Shown piece by piece: positions 35,789 to 44,852 of a DNA stretch of 64,000 bases. Origin of the DNA: Tenacibaculum sp. SG-28 (GTDB lineage Bacteria > Bacteroidota > Bacteroidia > Flavobacteriales > Flavobacteriaceae); the NCBI RefSeq assembly GCF_002954385.1, contig NZ_MQVY01000002.1, positions 229,690-293,689 on the forward strand. Direction: 5' to 3'. The stretch's first letter is position 1; each line of letters starts with the position of its first letter. Under the pieces are notes generated by a model that was given only the letters and a program-made list of their open reading frames with translations, was not told where the DNA came from and ran no database searches. Made by a program: the position numbers and the translations under genes.

Positions 35789-36946
35789 CTATTTTTTACA
35801 CAATAATACAGATACTGCATTGCCTCCAAAACCAACCGAATTTACTAAAATTTTTTCGATTCGTTTCGGTCTTTTTTGTTTTGTTATAAACGGTACATGG
35901 ATAACCTCCTGATGCTGTAGCATTAAGATTGCTAATTCGATACTCAATAGCCCTGAAGTAGCAAAAGTATGTCCTAACTTCCATTTATTTGTAGTTAAGA
36001 AAGGAACGGAGTCCCCAAATACCTTTTTAATTGCATTCCATTCCGAAAGATCGCCTTTAATGGTTCCCGGTGCATGCATTACGATGACATCGACCTCGGA
36101 AGGCACAATGTCTTTTAGTGCCATCGTCATGGATTTTTGAAAACACATGGCATCAGTAGAAATCGATATATTGTGCTTTAAAACCTCTGTAGCATAACCG
36201 ATCCCTTCAACTAAAGCTATAGCATTATCTGTGTTCCCATTTTCTAAACAGAGAACAGCAGCCCCTTCACCTAAAACCATCGTATTTTGTTTCTTTTGCA
36301 AATCAAACGCCTTACATGGATATGGGTCTTTGTTCTTGGCATATACTTTCAAAGCTTGCATCTGTGCGATGGTAAAACCTGTAAGTGATGCTTCACTAGC
36401 CCCTACCAAAAACGTATCTGTCATATCCGACTGTAACCAAGCGATTCCATTTAAAAGAGAGTGCAACCCGGTTGAGCAAGTTATTGAATGGGATATTTCA
36501 GGACCTTCAGTTTGTAGGTCATGTGCTACCCAAGAAGAAATATTCCCTAAAGTGGTAGTGGGCGAACTCAACGTAGAAGAAGTATTAGTTTCGATAAACT
36601 CTTTGTGATATTTTTCAAATAGGGAAGTAGCCCCTCGAGAAGAACCTATATTTATTCCAAAATTATGCTTATTATCCCATCTAGCCTGTGCAACTGCTTT
36701 TCTTGACACATATATAGCATACAATACAGAAGCGTCTAAATCTTTATACTTTATATCCTCCTGACGAAGCTTTTCAATTTTAGCAAGCTCCGGTGTTTGG
36801 ACCGCAGCAACCCAAGCTTTAAAGTCACCGAAGTCTTTAACCTTCAAATATGGAATATCGTTAGAATACTGACTCCAGATAGTTTCCAATCCACTTCCCA
36901 AAGCCGAAACAGAAGCCATCGCTGTTATGGAAATACTATTTTTCAA
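35789..36946 (-). CDS. Beta-ketoacyl-ACP synthase in the biotin cluster
   Basis: Thiolase-fold condensing enzyme of the FabB/FabF type, about 385 residues. The active-site cysteine is in SHSITCSTGLHSL near residue 157. The two histidines are in VMHAPGTIKGD near 290 and NKWKLGHTFATSGLLSIELA near 325. The end, SVGFGGNAVSVLL, is typical. A TTG at 36946 gives the standard family start MKNSISITAMASVSALG. A TTG at 36964 lies inside the promoter and is less likely. Its place between bioA and bioB suggests a dedicated role in making the pimeloyl chain, since no bioC, bioH or bioW is visible in this window. That role is inference. It could also be an ordinary fatty-acid enzyme. Confidence 0.85.
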   Translation of the reverse strand: MKNSISITAMASVSALGSGLETIWSQYSNDIPYLKVKDFGDFKAWVAAVQTPELAKIEKLRQEDIKYKDLDASVLYAIYVSRKAVAQARWDNKHNFGINIGSSRGATSLFEKYHKEFIETNTSSTLSSPTTTLGNISSWVAHDLQTEGPEISHSITCSTGLHSLLNGIAWLQSDMTDTFLVGASEASLTGFTIAQMQALKVYAKNKDPYPCKAFDLQKKQNTMVLGEGAAVLCLENGNTDNAIALVEGIGYATEVLKHNISISTDAMCFQKSMTMALKDIVPSEVDVIVMHAPGTIKGDLSEWNAIKKVFGDSVPFLTTNKWKLGHTFATSGLLSIELAILMLQHQEVIHVPFITKQKRPKRIEKILVNSVGFGGNAVSVLLCKK

Positions 36947-36961
36947 ATTTTGAAATTTTGG

Positions 36962-36969
36962 CAAAAATA
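36962..36969 (-). promoter_or_regulatory. -7 promoter element for the ketoacyl synthase gene
   Basis: On the minus strand this reads TATTTTTG, an exact consensus match ending 15 bases upstream of the chosen TTG start. The rest of the 270-base gap up to the bioA stop shows no gene and no clear terminator. Confidence 0.5.
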
Positions 36970-37236
36970 AAACTATTTATACCGAATTTAAGAGTAAAGA
37001 GGTAGAGTTTTCAGGTTTTTTTTAAATTAAACATATTTTCATAATCTATTTGAATTTATACTTAATTCTACATTATTTTTTAAGTATTCACGCTAAAATT
37101 TAGCAAGGTCTTAAAGGAGACAAAGTAAAAAACTGGTATAAACGAAAGCATTACCGTTAAAGACGATGACAGGGTTATAGTCGAATGCCTTCCTTAATAA
37201 GTAATACTAAACTAAATTTAGGTAATGGAAGCAGCA

Positions 37237-38505
37237 TTAGAACGTAGCTAATACTTTTTCAATAGTAGCATAAATTTTATGTAGCTGTTTTTTGGTGATG
37301 ACGTAAGGTGCTAAAATATAAATTGTATTGCCGAGTGGACGCAGGCAAACGCCGTGTTGCATAAAAAAATCAAACAACTGGTATCTCAAATTACCATAAC
37401 GCTCTATAGTAACATTTAAATCAATAGCATAGATAACACCATACTGACGTGTTTCTTTTATTTTCGGATGGTTTCTTATTTTAGCATCAAAAGCTGCATG
37501 TGAAGCAATAATTTGTTGTATGTTCTCTTGAATTTCCTCCGATTGTAACAAGGCAATTCCCGCTAATGCAGCCGTGCAAGAAATAGGGTTCGCTGAGTAG
37601 GTGTGCCCGTGAAAGAAACCTTTACTCATATCATCACTTAAAAAAGCACTGTATATTTCTTCAGAGCAGGTAGTAATTGCCATCGGAACTAAACCAGCTG
37701 TAAGTGCTTTAGAAAGGCACATAATATCCGGTTTATTCTCCATGTGCAGGGATGCAAAATGTTTTCCAGTTTTTCCAAAACCAGTCATCACCTCATCTGC
37801 AATAGTTACAACGCCATAATCTTTGGCTATTGCTAGTAATGTGTTTAAGCATTCCGGGTCAAACATTTTCATTGCTGCTGCCCCTTGCACGAGTGGTTCG
37901 TAAACAAATGCAGCTACATCTCCTTTGGATAACAGCTTTTTAAACAAGTCTTCTACGAGCGGCATATTAGCTTTTGTCGGGGCCGGAATTCTTGCCACAT
38001 CAATAAAAAAGTCTTCAAATGGCCCATTATAAACAGACAACCCAGAAACAGACATTGCTCCGAAAGTATCCCCGTGAAACCCGTCTTCTAAAGCGATTAT
38101 TTTACTTCGTTTTCCCCCTTTATTGAAATGGTATTGTAATGCCATTTTTATGGCAACATCGACCGCAGTCGAACCATTATCTGAAAAAAATACTTTTTCC
38201 TGATTTTCTGGTAAAATAGCAATCAATGCTTCCGATAGCTTAATAGCGGGTTCATGGGTAAAACCTGCAAAAACAACGTGATCTAATTCTTGCATTTGCT
38301 GGGCTACTCTATCGGTAATAAAACTATTGCAATGACCATACATACAGGTATACCATGAAGCGATGCCATCAATATATTCGTTTCCTTGATCATCATACAA
38401 TAAAGCCCCTTTCGCACTGGTAATTGCAATATGATCTGGATGCAACTTGTGTTGAGTTAATGGATGCCAGAGATGTTTTTTGTCTCGCTCTTTTAGTGTC
38501 ATCAT
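37237..38505 (-). CDS. bioA: Adenosylmethionine-8-amino-7-oxononanoate aminotransferase
   Basis: PLP enzyme of 422 residues that uses S-adenosylmethionine as amino donor to make 7,8-diaminopelargonate. Marks are DGIASWYTCMYGHC near residue 47, DNGSTAVDVAIKMALQYH near 109, DGFHGDTFGAMSVSG near 142, DEVMTGFGKTGKHF near 238 and the PLP lysine in CLSKALTAGLVPM near 268. The N-terminal LTQHK motif of the DAPA aminotransferase subgroup is present (HLWHPLTQHKLHP). The start overlaps the bioD stop by four bases, so the two are translationally coupled. Confidence 0.96.
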   Translation of the reverse strand: MMTLKERDKKHLWHPLTQHKLHPDHIAITSAKGALLYDDQGNEYIDGIASWYTCMYGHCNSFITDRVAQQMQELDHVVFAGFTHEPAIKLSEALIAILPENQEKVFFSDNGSTAVDVAIKMALQYHFNKGGKRSKIIALEDGFHGDTFGAMSVSGLSVYNGPFEDFFIDVARIPAPTKANMPLVEDLFKKLLSKGDVAAFVYEPLVQGAAAMKMFDPECLNTLLAIAKDYGVVTIADEVMTGFGKTGKHFASLHMENKPDIMCLSKALTAGLVPMAITTCSEEIYSAFLSDDMSKGFFHGHTYSANPISCTAALAGIALLQSEEIQENIQQIIASHAAFDAKIRNHPKIKETRQYGVIYAIDLNVTIERYGNLRYQLFDFFMQHGVCLRPLGNTIYILAPYVITKKQLHKIYATIEKVLATF

Positions 38506-39113
38506 AATTTATCCTTAAATATTGCTGCGTATTCCTTTACGACATTACTGTCGAAATAAGGTTCTTCGTCAATTCTTCCAATAACAGGAACACCTGTCTT
38601 CTTTTTTAGTATTTCTTCGGTCGTTTGGTGTTCTTTTCCAGAAAAAATAATAGCTACGTCATATCCTTTTTCTTTCAATAGATCTACCGTTAATAGTGTA
38701 TGATTTATACTACCTAAATAATGACGAGAAACTACAATTACTTTGTATTCGTGTTTTATTATATCGAGTATAGTTTGCGATTCATTTATGGGTACTAATA
38801 CCCCCCCTGCTCCTTCAATAACTAAATTATTCGTTGTTTCTGGCTCCTTAATTTTATCCAATTCTATACGCACACCATCAATTGCAGCGGCGGCATGCGG
38901 ACTCATTGGGGTACGCAAGGCATAAGAGTTTTGGTGGACTGTTGTTTTGGAATTAGATATAAGTTTAGCTATTTTATCTTTATCCCCGAATTCTAATTCT
39001 CCTGCTTGAACTGGTTTCCAATAATCTGCCTTTAATGCTTCCGTTAAAATCGCGGAAGCGATTGTTTTTCCGACCTCTGTGGATATTCCTGTTACAAAAT
39101 ATTTTTTCTGCAT
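38502..39113 (-). CDS. bioD: Dethiobiotin synthetase
   Basis: ATP-dependent carboxylase of 203 residues that closes the ureido ring. The P-loop GISTEVGKTIASA is near residue 9, the substrate lysine region DYWKPVQAGE near 30, and NNLVIEGAGGVLVPINES near 95 is the second nucleotide-binding block. It is slightly shorter than E. coli BioD but complete. It lies between the DUF2007 gene (stop and start overlap by one base) and bioA (four-base overlap). Confidence 0.95.
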   Translation of the reverse strand: MQKKYFVTGISTEVGKTIASAILTEALKADYWKPVQAGELEFGDKDKIAKLISNSKTTVHQNSYALRTPMSPHAAAAIDGVRIELDKIKEPETTNNLVIEGAGGVLVPINESQTILDIIKHEYKVIVVSRHYLGSINHTLLTVDLLKEKGYDVAIIFSGKEHQTTEEILKKKTGVPVIGRIDEEPYFDSNVVKEYAAIFKDKL

Positions 39114-39490
39114 TAAAAAATAGTTTTACATTCATTACATATGAGTTTCCTTTTTTCAAAAAAAGGAAATAACATAAAAAATAGTGTTCTTCTTTGTGGT
39201 GGTGCTACTAAAATAGTTGTTGCATCACAGTTAGGGCAAGGTATTGGGTTGCCTTTCTGATCTTTCTCATAATCGCGAACGGCATTGAAAATTTTAATAG
39301 CCTTATCGCTATCTTTCTCATGTACAAGCACCTTAACCCCACCGATTGCTTGGCTAATTAAAGGATCGGCATCAATAGTTTTTTCATCCATGAGCATCGA
39401 AGTTACACCCTCCGAATCTAACTTTGATTTTAACAACTGTGCTTCGGTAGAATATTCAAAAACTGTTAAAAGTACGTAGTCACTTCGCAT
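39113..39490 (-). CDS. DUF2007-type protein with zinc ribbon, inside the biotin operon
   Basis: A protein of about 125 residues. The first 70 (YVLLTVFEYSTEAQLLKSKLDSEG to AIKIFNAVRDYE) match the DUF2007 fold, described as a putative signal-transducing domain. The C-terminal part has two cysteine pairs, CPNC near 88 and CNEC near 120, around a short hydrophobic hairpin (TLFFMLFPFF), which suggests a zinc ribbon at the membrane surface. I chose the ATG at 39490 (MRSDYVLL). An in-frame start at 39511 would overlap the end of bioF. It is coupled to bioD by a one-base overlap. A role in biotin synthesis is not established. Confidence 0.78.
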   Translation of the reverse strand: MRSDYVLLTVFEYSTEAQLLKSKLDSEGVTSMLMDEKTIDADPLISQAIGGVKVLVHEKDSDKAIKIFNAVRDYEKDQKGNPIPCPNCDATTILVAPPQRRTLFFMLFPFFEKRKLICNECKTIF

Positions 39491-39497
39491 CCTTTTC

Positions 39498-40654
39498 CTA
39501 ATTATGAACAAAGGTAGTGAGGTTCACTAAAACTTGAGTAATTTCTGCTCTAGAATTAGTGCTATGTAGACAAAATCTAAGACGCTCCTCTCCTTTTTTT
39601 ACTGTTGGATGTAAAATAGCCTTCACATCAAAGCCAGTTTCTTGAAGTTGCAATGCTATTTTTTGGTATGTGTAGTTCCCTGTATCACAGTACACTGGAT
39701 TGCTGAGGCACTTGGAATAAAAGATAGTCCTAATCGGGCTACTTCTGAATTAAAATGTTGTATGTTGCACCGCAGTTTTTGCATTTCTTGCACCCCTTCG
39801 GCGCCTCGTAAGAATTGGTAGGCGATCTTTATGGTAGCTAAGGCATGTGGGGAAATCCCTGTGGTGTAAATAAAACTTCTAGAAAAATTTACTAAAAACG
39901 AAATCAATTCCTTACTTCCAAGCACCACGGCCCCATGGCAGCCTAAAGCTTTTCCAAAAGTTGCTATTCTTGCAAAAACTTTCTCCTCTAGTTCTAATTT
40001 TTGTACCAAGCCTAGCCCATTCTGACCGAAAACACCTAAAGCATGTGCTTCATCTACAATCAAATAAGCGGAATTTTCTCTACAAATCGCTGCTATTTTT
40101 TGCAAGTCAGGAGTATCTCCATCCATAGAAAATACAGACTCCGTAACCACGTATAAAGTAGCGTTGGCGTACTTTAAACTTCCTTTTATATTTGCAATAC
40201 GTTTTGCTAAGTCTTGCAGATCATTGTGACGAAACTTATAGGAACTAGCATGTGATAGTTGCACTCCATCGCGGATAGAAGCATGAATAAATTCGTCGTA
40301 AAAGATAACATCCCCTTTTTGAAGCACCGCAGAAAAGAAACCAACATTAGCAGAATATCCCGAATTAAAAAGCAAAGCTGCTTCCGAATTATGATAGAAA
40401 CTCAGTTCTTGTTCTACTTGTGCGTACAAAGAATAGTTTCCTGATAAAAGGCGAGAACCTGTGGCTCCATTTTCACAAATACCCGTATCGAGCATATACT
40501 GATGCGTATTTTCAAATATGGTTTTAGATTTTGAAAAACCTAAATAGTCATTGGAGGAAAAATCAATTAAATCTGTATTTAAACCCAATTTTCTAAAAGC
40601 ATTTTTCGCCTTTCTCTCTGCTATTTTCTTATGTAGCTTGTCTGGTAACTTCAC
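39498..40654 (-). CDS. bioF: 8-amino-7-oxononanoate synthase (frameshifted)
   Basis: PLP enzyme that joins pimeloyl thioester and alanine, the first step of biotin ring assembly. Conserved blocks are DFSSNDYLGFSKS near residue 35, GATGSRLLSGNYSLY near 67, DEFIHASIRDGVQLS near 130, VDEAHALGVFGQNG near 200 and the PLP lysine in ATFGKALGCHGAV near 232. The frame breaks at GTTHTKK. Adding one base to the T run at 39659-39664 continues KKIALQLQETGFDVKAILHP to the end, about 385 residues from the GTG at 40654. A TTG at 40669 falls within the promoter, so the GTG start (MKLPDKLHKK) is preferred. The transcript would begin almost at that codon. It is the first gene of a bioF-DUF2007-bioD-bioA operon. 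Confidence 0.92.
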
Positions 40655-40658
40655 CGAA

Positions 40659-40666
40659 CAAAAATA
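40659..40666 (-). promoter_or_regulatory. -7 promoter element for the bioF operon
   Basis: On the minus strand this reads TATTTTTG, an exact consensus match ending four bases before the GTG start. The operon mRNA is therefore probably leaderless. Confidence 0.55.
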
Positions 40667-40791
40667 CAAGAGTTTTTAGAAAATAGGAACATCTTCAGCA
40701 AGATAGTTCTTTAAGTAAAAGATCAAGCAAAGCACTATTAATTGCTATTTATTGCGAAAAACCTATAAAGGGATATGAAATCTTAATACAA

Positions 40792-42276
40792 TTACTTTTG
40801 TGATAGCATACGAATTTTAATTCTAAAAGCTGCAAAAAGTAGTGTCATGAATGGACTCAACCAATTAAACATGGCATACATAGCGTAATCTACAACAGGA
40901 ACACCCAATACTCCTGAGTGATAGGCTCCACAGGTATTCCAGGGGATTAAAACAGAAGTCACCGTTCCGGAGTCTTCTAGGGTTCTACTTAAATTTTCTG
41001 GAGCTAGTCCCTTGTCTTTGTATGCTTGTGCATACATTTTACCCGGAACAACTATAGCTAAATACTGGTCTGATGCAGTAAAATTTAAACCAATACACGT
41101 TCCTACTGTACTTGCAAATAAACCAAACACAGAATCAAACAAACCCAACATAAAACTACTTATTCTGGCCAAAGCACCGATGGCATCCATAATACCTCCA
41201 AAAACCATTGCAAGTAATATTAGCCACACTGTACCTAACATTTTTTTCATACCGCCGGCTGTAAATAAATCTTTTAAAACTTCATTTTCTGTGGCAACAG
41301 AAGTCTCTACAGTAATAGCTTGCATTACTCCTTTATATGCAGAAGAAAAGTCTAAACGTTCTACCCCTGTTAACTGAAGCAACACCTGAGGTTGAAAAAT
41401 AATAGCAAATATACCTCCTAAGATAGTTCCGGCTAGTAGTGCAATTAAAGGAGGCGTCTTTTTTATAATTAAAATAATAACTAGTACTGGAACTAAAAAC
41501 AACCAAGGCGTAATATGAAAAGCTTTTTCAATATCTGCCAACATAACTTGCGTGTTTGCTTCTCCGGTAGCTTGTTGAGTAAATCCTAAAATAACAAAAA
41601 AGAACATGGTAACCACAAAAGTTGGTACCGTGGTGTATGCCATATATTTAATGTGGGTAAACAAATCGGTCCCTGCCATGGCTGGCGCTAGGTTTGTAGT
41701 GTCTGACATCGGGGACATTTTATCTCCAAAATAAGCACCTGATAAAACAGCACCTGCAGTCATTCCTAGGGAAATTCCTAAGGCCTCTCCAATTCCAACA
41801 AGCGCGATTCCTACCGTTGCAGCGGTGGTCCAAGAACTACCTGTGGCAATGGATATTACTGCACATATTACCAAACAAGCCACCAAAAAAATTGTTGGAT
41901 TTAAAACTTGAAGCCCATAATAAATCATCGAAGGGATTATCCCGCTAATGAGCCAAGTTCCTGCTAAAGATCCAACCATTAGCAATATTAATATTGCACT
42001 TGCCGTTGACTTAATATTTTCAGCAACCTCCTCCATCATTTTTTTATAAGTAACCTTATTCCTAAAACCAATGACAGCAGCTACTGCTCCTCCCAAAAGT
42101 AAAATAAACTGATTACTACCACTCAAAGCATCATCCCCAAAAACATACACGTTGTAGGCAAGCATTAGGATTAATGCGAAAACAGGAATTAAAGCTTCCC
42201 AAATACTTAATTCTTTATTCTCAATAATTTGCTCTTGTGCTACTTTGTTTTGTAATGGTTTATTACCTGCTTCCAT
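40792..42276 (-). CDS. nhaC: Na+/H+ antiporter, NhaC family
   Basis: A polytopic inner-membrane antiporter of 494 residues from ATG at 42276 (MEAGNKPLQNKVAQEQ), with about 12 hydrophobic segments. Conserved stretches include GSSWTTAATVGIALVGIGEA, SGAYFGDKMSPMSDTTNLAPA near residue 185 (the family signature) and EDSGTVTSVLIPWNTCGAYHSG near 435. NhaC proteins exchange sodium for protons and help keep internal sodium low, as expected in a marine bacterium. An in-frame extension of 39 codons upstream lacks a family-like N-terminus, so the shorter start is preferred. It appears to be monocistronic. Confidence 0.92.
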   Translation of the reverse strand: MEAGNKPLQNKVAQEQIIENKELSIWEALIPVFALILMLAYNVYVFGDDALSGSNQFILLLGGAVAAVIGFRNKVTYKKMMEEVAENIKSTASAILILLMVGSLAGTWLISGIIPSMIYYGLQVLNPTIFLVACLVICAVISIATGSSWTTAATVGIALVGIGEALGISLGMTAGAVLSGAYFGDKMSPMSDTTNLAPAMAGTDLFTHIKYMAYTTVPTFVVTMFFFVILGFTQQATGEANTQVMLADIEKAFHITPWLFLVPVLVIILIIKKTPPLIALLAGTILGGIFAIIFQPQVLLQLTGVERLDFSSAYKGVMQAITVETSVATENEVLKDLFTAGGMKKMLGTVWLILLAMVFGGIMDAIGALARISSFMLGLFDSVFGLFASTVGTCIGLNFTASDQYLAIVVPGKMYAQAYKDKGLAPENLSRTLEDSGTVTSVLIPWNTCGAYHSGVLGVPVVDYAMYAMFNWLSPFMTLLFAAFRIKIRMLSQK

Positions 42277-42442
42277 GAATTCGTTTTTTGTGAGTGTAAT
42301 GTTACGATTTTGAATAGAATTACACAAGTAGAAAACTAGTTGACATTGCTGTTGCATTAGAGAAAAAATAAATTTCAAACGTGTAATAAACACCTTAGTA
42401 AAAGTACGATTATATCCTACTGCTCATTTTAGGAATAGGGAT

Positions 42443-42475
42443 AAAAAAAAGCCTTGCTAATGCGAGACTTTTTGT
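42443..42475 (-). terminator. Probable terminator of the PLP lyase gene
   Basis: On the minus strand an imperfect stem (AGTCTCGC/GCAAGGCT type, with a wobble and a mismatch) is followed by eight T, about 20 bases after the stop. Confidence 0.6.
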
Positions 42476-42493
42476 TCCGTGTAAAAAGCTAAT

Positions 42494-43711
42494 TTACAAC
42501 GACAGCTCTTCTTTCAAAACTCCAACGGCAATCATACACTGTTTCATCATTGCATACGTTCTTTCAATGTCATTATCTAAACCTATTGAAAATCTAATCA
42601 GACCATCCGTTAGTCCCATTTCTTTTTGTTCCTCTTCCGGAATTTCAGAGGAAGTTGAGGTACCTGGGGCAGAAAAAAGAGTTTTATAAAACCCTAAACT
42701 TACCGCTAAATAACCTAAATTTTTATCTTGCATTAATTCCATGAGAGCATTCGCTTTCTCTAAGGATCCTGCATCTATAGTAAGCATTCCTCCATACCCG
42801 TATTCTGCATTCATCATAGATTTAAAAATTTCATGAGAAGGATGTGAGGCCAATCCTGGATATACTGTTTTAACGCCATCCTCTTCAAACTTTGTGGCTA
42901 AATACATGGCATTTTTACTGTGTTGTTTCATGCGAATATGTAAGGTTCTCATATTTTTCAAAATGGAAGCAGAACGCAATGAATCCATAGAAGACCCCAA
43001 CAACATACTAGCTCCATCAATAACACTTTTTTGTGCATTTATAAATTCTGCAGAACCGCACATTACACCGCCCATAGTATCGGAACTTCCATTGATAAAC
43101 TTGGTCAAACTGTGAATTACTATATCCGCTCCGAGTTGCGCTGGTGAAATAGACAGAGGAGAAAAGGTATTGTCTACGACCAACATTAAATTGTATTTTT
43201 TTGCCAGTTTTGCTAGACCTTTTATGTCTGCTACCTCCAATAGAGGATTACTCACTGTTTCGCAATAAATCATTTTGGTGCTTTCTTGTATTGCAGCCTC
43301 TACCGCATCTAACTTTGTGATATCTACAAAGGAAGTTGCAATGTTCATTCTTGGTGTAAAATTCTTTAAAAAAGCATAGGTTCCTCCGTAAATAGTTCTA
43401 CTAGATACCAAATGATCCCCAGCACCACAAACTTGCATAATAGTAGGTGTAATTGCACCCATTCCAGACGCGGTTACATTCGCTGTTTCTGTTCCCTCCA
43501 TCGCTGCCAATGCTTCTCCCAAGTACAAATTAGAAGGAGATGTGTGGCGGGAATACAAATAACATCCATCAGTATTACCTTCGAAAGTATCAAACATTGT
43601 TTTTGCTTCTAGAAAAGTATAGGTTGATGAATCTGAAATAGATGGATTAACTCCTCCGAATTCTCCGAAATATTGTAAATCTTGAATATTATTTGCTGGC
43701 TTAAATCCCAT
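42494..43711 (-). CDS. Cys/Met-metabolism PLP enzyme (cystathionine/methionine gamma-lyase type)
   Basis: A 405-residue fold-type I PLP enzyme of the trans-sulfuration family. Marks are YSRHTSPSNLYLGEALAAMEGTE near residue 57, ASGMGAI near 83, YGGTYAFL near 110, CETVSNPLLEVADIKGL near 155, VVDNTFSPL near 182 and the PLP lysine in IHSLTKFINGSSD near 205. Methionine gamma-lyases usually have cysteine in the YGCT position, but here it is glycine, which leaves cystathionine gamma-lyase/synthase or a methionine gamma-lyase variant open. The divergent Lrp/AsnC gene 163 bases away is a likely regulator responding to the amino acid handled. Confidence 0.88.
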   Translation of the reverse strand: MGFKPANNIQDLQYFGEFGGVNPSISDSSTYTFLEAKTMFDTFEGNTDGCYLYSRHTSPSNLYLGEALAAMEGTETANVTASGMGAITPTIMQVCGAGDHLVSSRTIYGGTYAFLKNFTPRMNIATSFVDITKLDAVEAAIQESTKMIYCETVSNPLLEVADIKGLAKLAKKYNLMLVVDNTFSPLSISPAQLGADIVIHSLTKFINGSSDTMGGVMCGSAEFINAQKSVIDGASMLLGSSMDSLRSASILKNMRTLHIRMKQHSKNAMYLATKFEEDGVKTVYPGLASHPSHEIFKSMMNAEYGYGGMLTIDAGSLEKANALMELMQDKNLGYLAVSLGFYKTLFSAPGTSTSSEIPEEEQKEMGLTDGLIRFSIGLDNDIERTYAMMKQCMIAVGVLKEELSL

Positions 43712-43874
43712 AACTTATTAATTTTGTTGTTTATTTATTACAAAAAAGCTATTTTTTTGATTAAAAATCAATAGTTTTGAATATATAAAGAATTATTTTC
43801 GGTATTTTTTTATTTTAAACTAAAAATTATCCTAAAAAATTTACCTTCCTCTTCGTATTTAGAATATTTTTCAG

Positions 43875-44333
43875 ATGAAAATAGACAGTATAGACAAACA
43901 TTTACTAACAGAACTACAAAGCGACAGCAAACAAACTACAAAAAGCTTATCGTTAAAACTAAACTTATCTGTAACAGCCGTATACGAACGTATAAAAAAA
44001 CTTGAAAGAGAGGGGTTTATCAAAGAATATGTAGCCATTATCGACAAAAATAAAATCGAAAAATCATTGCTAGTTTTCTGCCACGTCAAACTCATTAAAC
44101 ACAGCAAAGAATTTATTGCAGATTTTGAAAAAGAAATTAAAAACTTACAAGAGGTTTCGGAGTGCTTCCACGTCAGTGGAGAATACGATTACGTCTTAAA
44201 AATCTACATTAAAGACATGCTCGCCTACAGGGAATTCATGCTTAATAAAATTACCGGTCTAAAGCATATTGGAAGTACACATAGTATATTTACTATAGGT
44301 GAAGTAAAAAACACAATAGCTATTTCGCTGTAA
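43875..44333 (+). CDS. Lrp/AsnC-family transcription regulator
   Basis: A 152-residue regulator. An N-terminal winged helix-turn-helix at about residues 1-60 (DKHLLTELQSDSKQTTKSLS and VYERIKKLEREGFIKEYVA) is followed by a RAM/ASNC ligand-binding domain at about 65-145 with CFHVSGEYDYVLKIYIKDM. Such proteins form octamers and sense amino acids. It is divergent from the trans-sulfuration enzyme, which suggests that this enzyme is its target and a sulfur amino acid its effector. Its 3' end overlaps the convergent retropepsin-like gene by 14 bases. Confidence 0.94.
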   Translation: MKIDSIDKHLLTELQSDSKQTTKSLSLKLNLSVTAVYERIKKLEREGFIKEYVAIIDKNKIEKSLLVFCHVKLIKHSKEFIADFEKEIKNLQEVSECFHVSGEYDYVLKIYIKDMLAYREFMLNKITGLKHIGSTHSIFTIGEVKNTIAISL

Positions 44334-44808
44334 ACTTAAAAAGGTAATCGTATAACCTTTTTTCTCTTGTGTCTTTTAAGGTATAAATGTTTTTTTGGTA
44401 ATCAATAAATGCTTTTCCAGACTCCAACACATCTGCTCCAATGATACCGTGAACTTCTTTTGCATTGTGCTGAGTTAATGCTGTGTTAACATGAGACAAA
44501 TCAAACAAAACTAAATCACAAGTACGCATTTTCCATTTTCCAATACGAAGGATATTATTAGAAGATTTTTTCGTTTCCATATTCATGGCTCCTGCTCCTG
44601 CTGCTTTAATTTCACTGTCTTCAGAAATCAATTGGAAATACTCTATCAAATCAAGACCAACACAAGAGTTTGAAGCACCTGTATCTAAAATAAACCTCCC
44701 TTTCACACCATTTATGGTAGCCTTTAACTCTAGGTGGTTTGTAGCAATTTTTTTTAGTTTTACTTTTAGGTACTTCTTTTTCTTCAATACTTTTTTCAAA
44801 CTTGCCAT
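44320..44808 (-). CDS. Retropepsin-like aspartic protease family protein
   Basis: A protein of about 162 residues from ATG at 44808 (MASLKKVLKKKKYLKVKL). The single-chain aspartic protease signature is FILDTGASNSCVGLDLIEYF near residue 40, with the DTG catalytic triplet, and the later hydrophobic-glycine block GIIGADVL is near 125. This matches clan AA retropepsin-like proteins that would work as dimers. There is no signal peptide, and the N-terminus is strongly basic. Substrate and role are unknown. The 3' end overlaps the Lrp gene, and the promoter overlaps that of tatD (see 44815-44835). Confidence 0.82.
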   Translation of the reverse strand: MASLKKVLKKKKYLKVKLKKIATNHLELKATINGVKGRFILDTGASNSCVGLDLIEYFQLISEDSEIKAAGAGAMNMETKKSSNNILRIGKWKMRTCDLVLFDLSHVNTALTQHNAKEVHGIIGADVLESGKAFIDYQKNIYTLKDTREKRLYDYLFKFTAK

Positions 44809-44814
44809 TTCTCG

Positions 44815-44822
44815 TACTTTTG
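44815..44822 (+). promoter_or_regulatory. -7 promoter element for tatD
   Basis: TACTTTTG is an exact consensus match, 30 bases upstream of the tatD ATG. It lies within the predicted start region of the opposing retropepsin promoter. Confidence 0.55.
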
Positions 44823-44827
44823 TACCG

Positions 44828-44835
44828 CAAAGATA
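44828..44835 (-). promoter_or_regulatory. -7 promoter element for the retropepsin-like gene
   Basis: On the minus strand this reads TATCTTTG, an exact consensus match 19 bases upstream of the start at 44808. It faces the tatD promoter only five bases away. Confidence 0.55.
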
Positions 44836-44852
44836 CAACGCAAATATTGAAA

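Noticed and set aside
44815-44835. Palindromic regulator site between tatD and the retropepsin gene
   Set aside because: The partial symmetry is explained by two -7 boxes on opposite strands.
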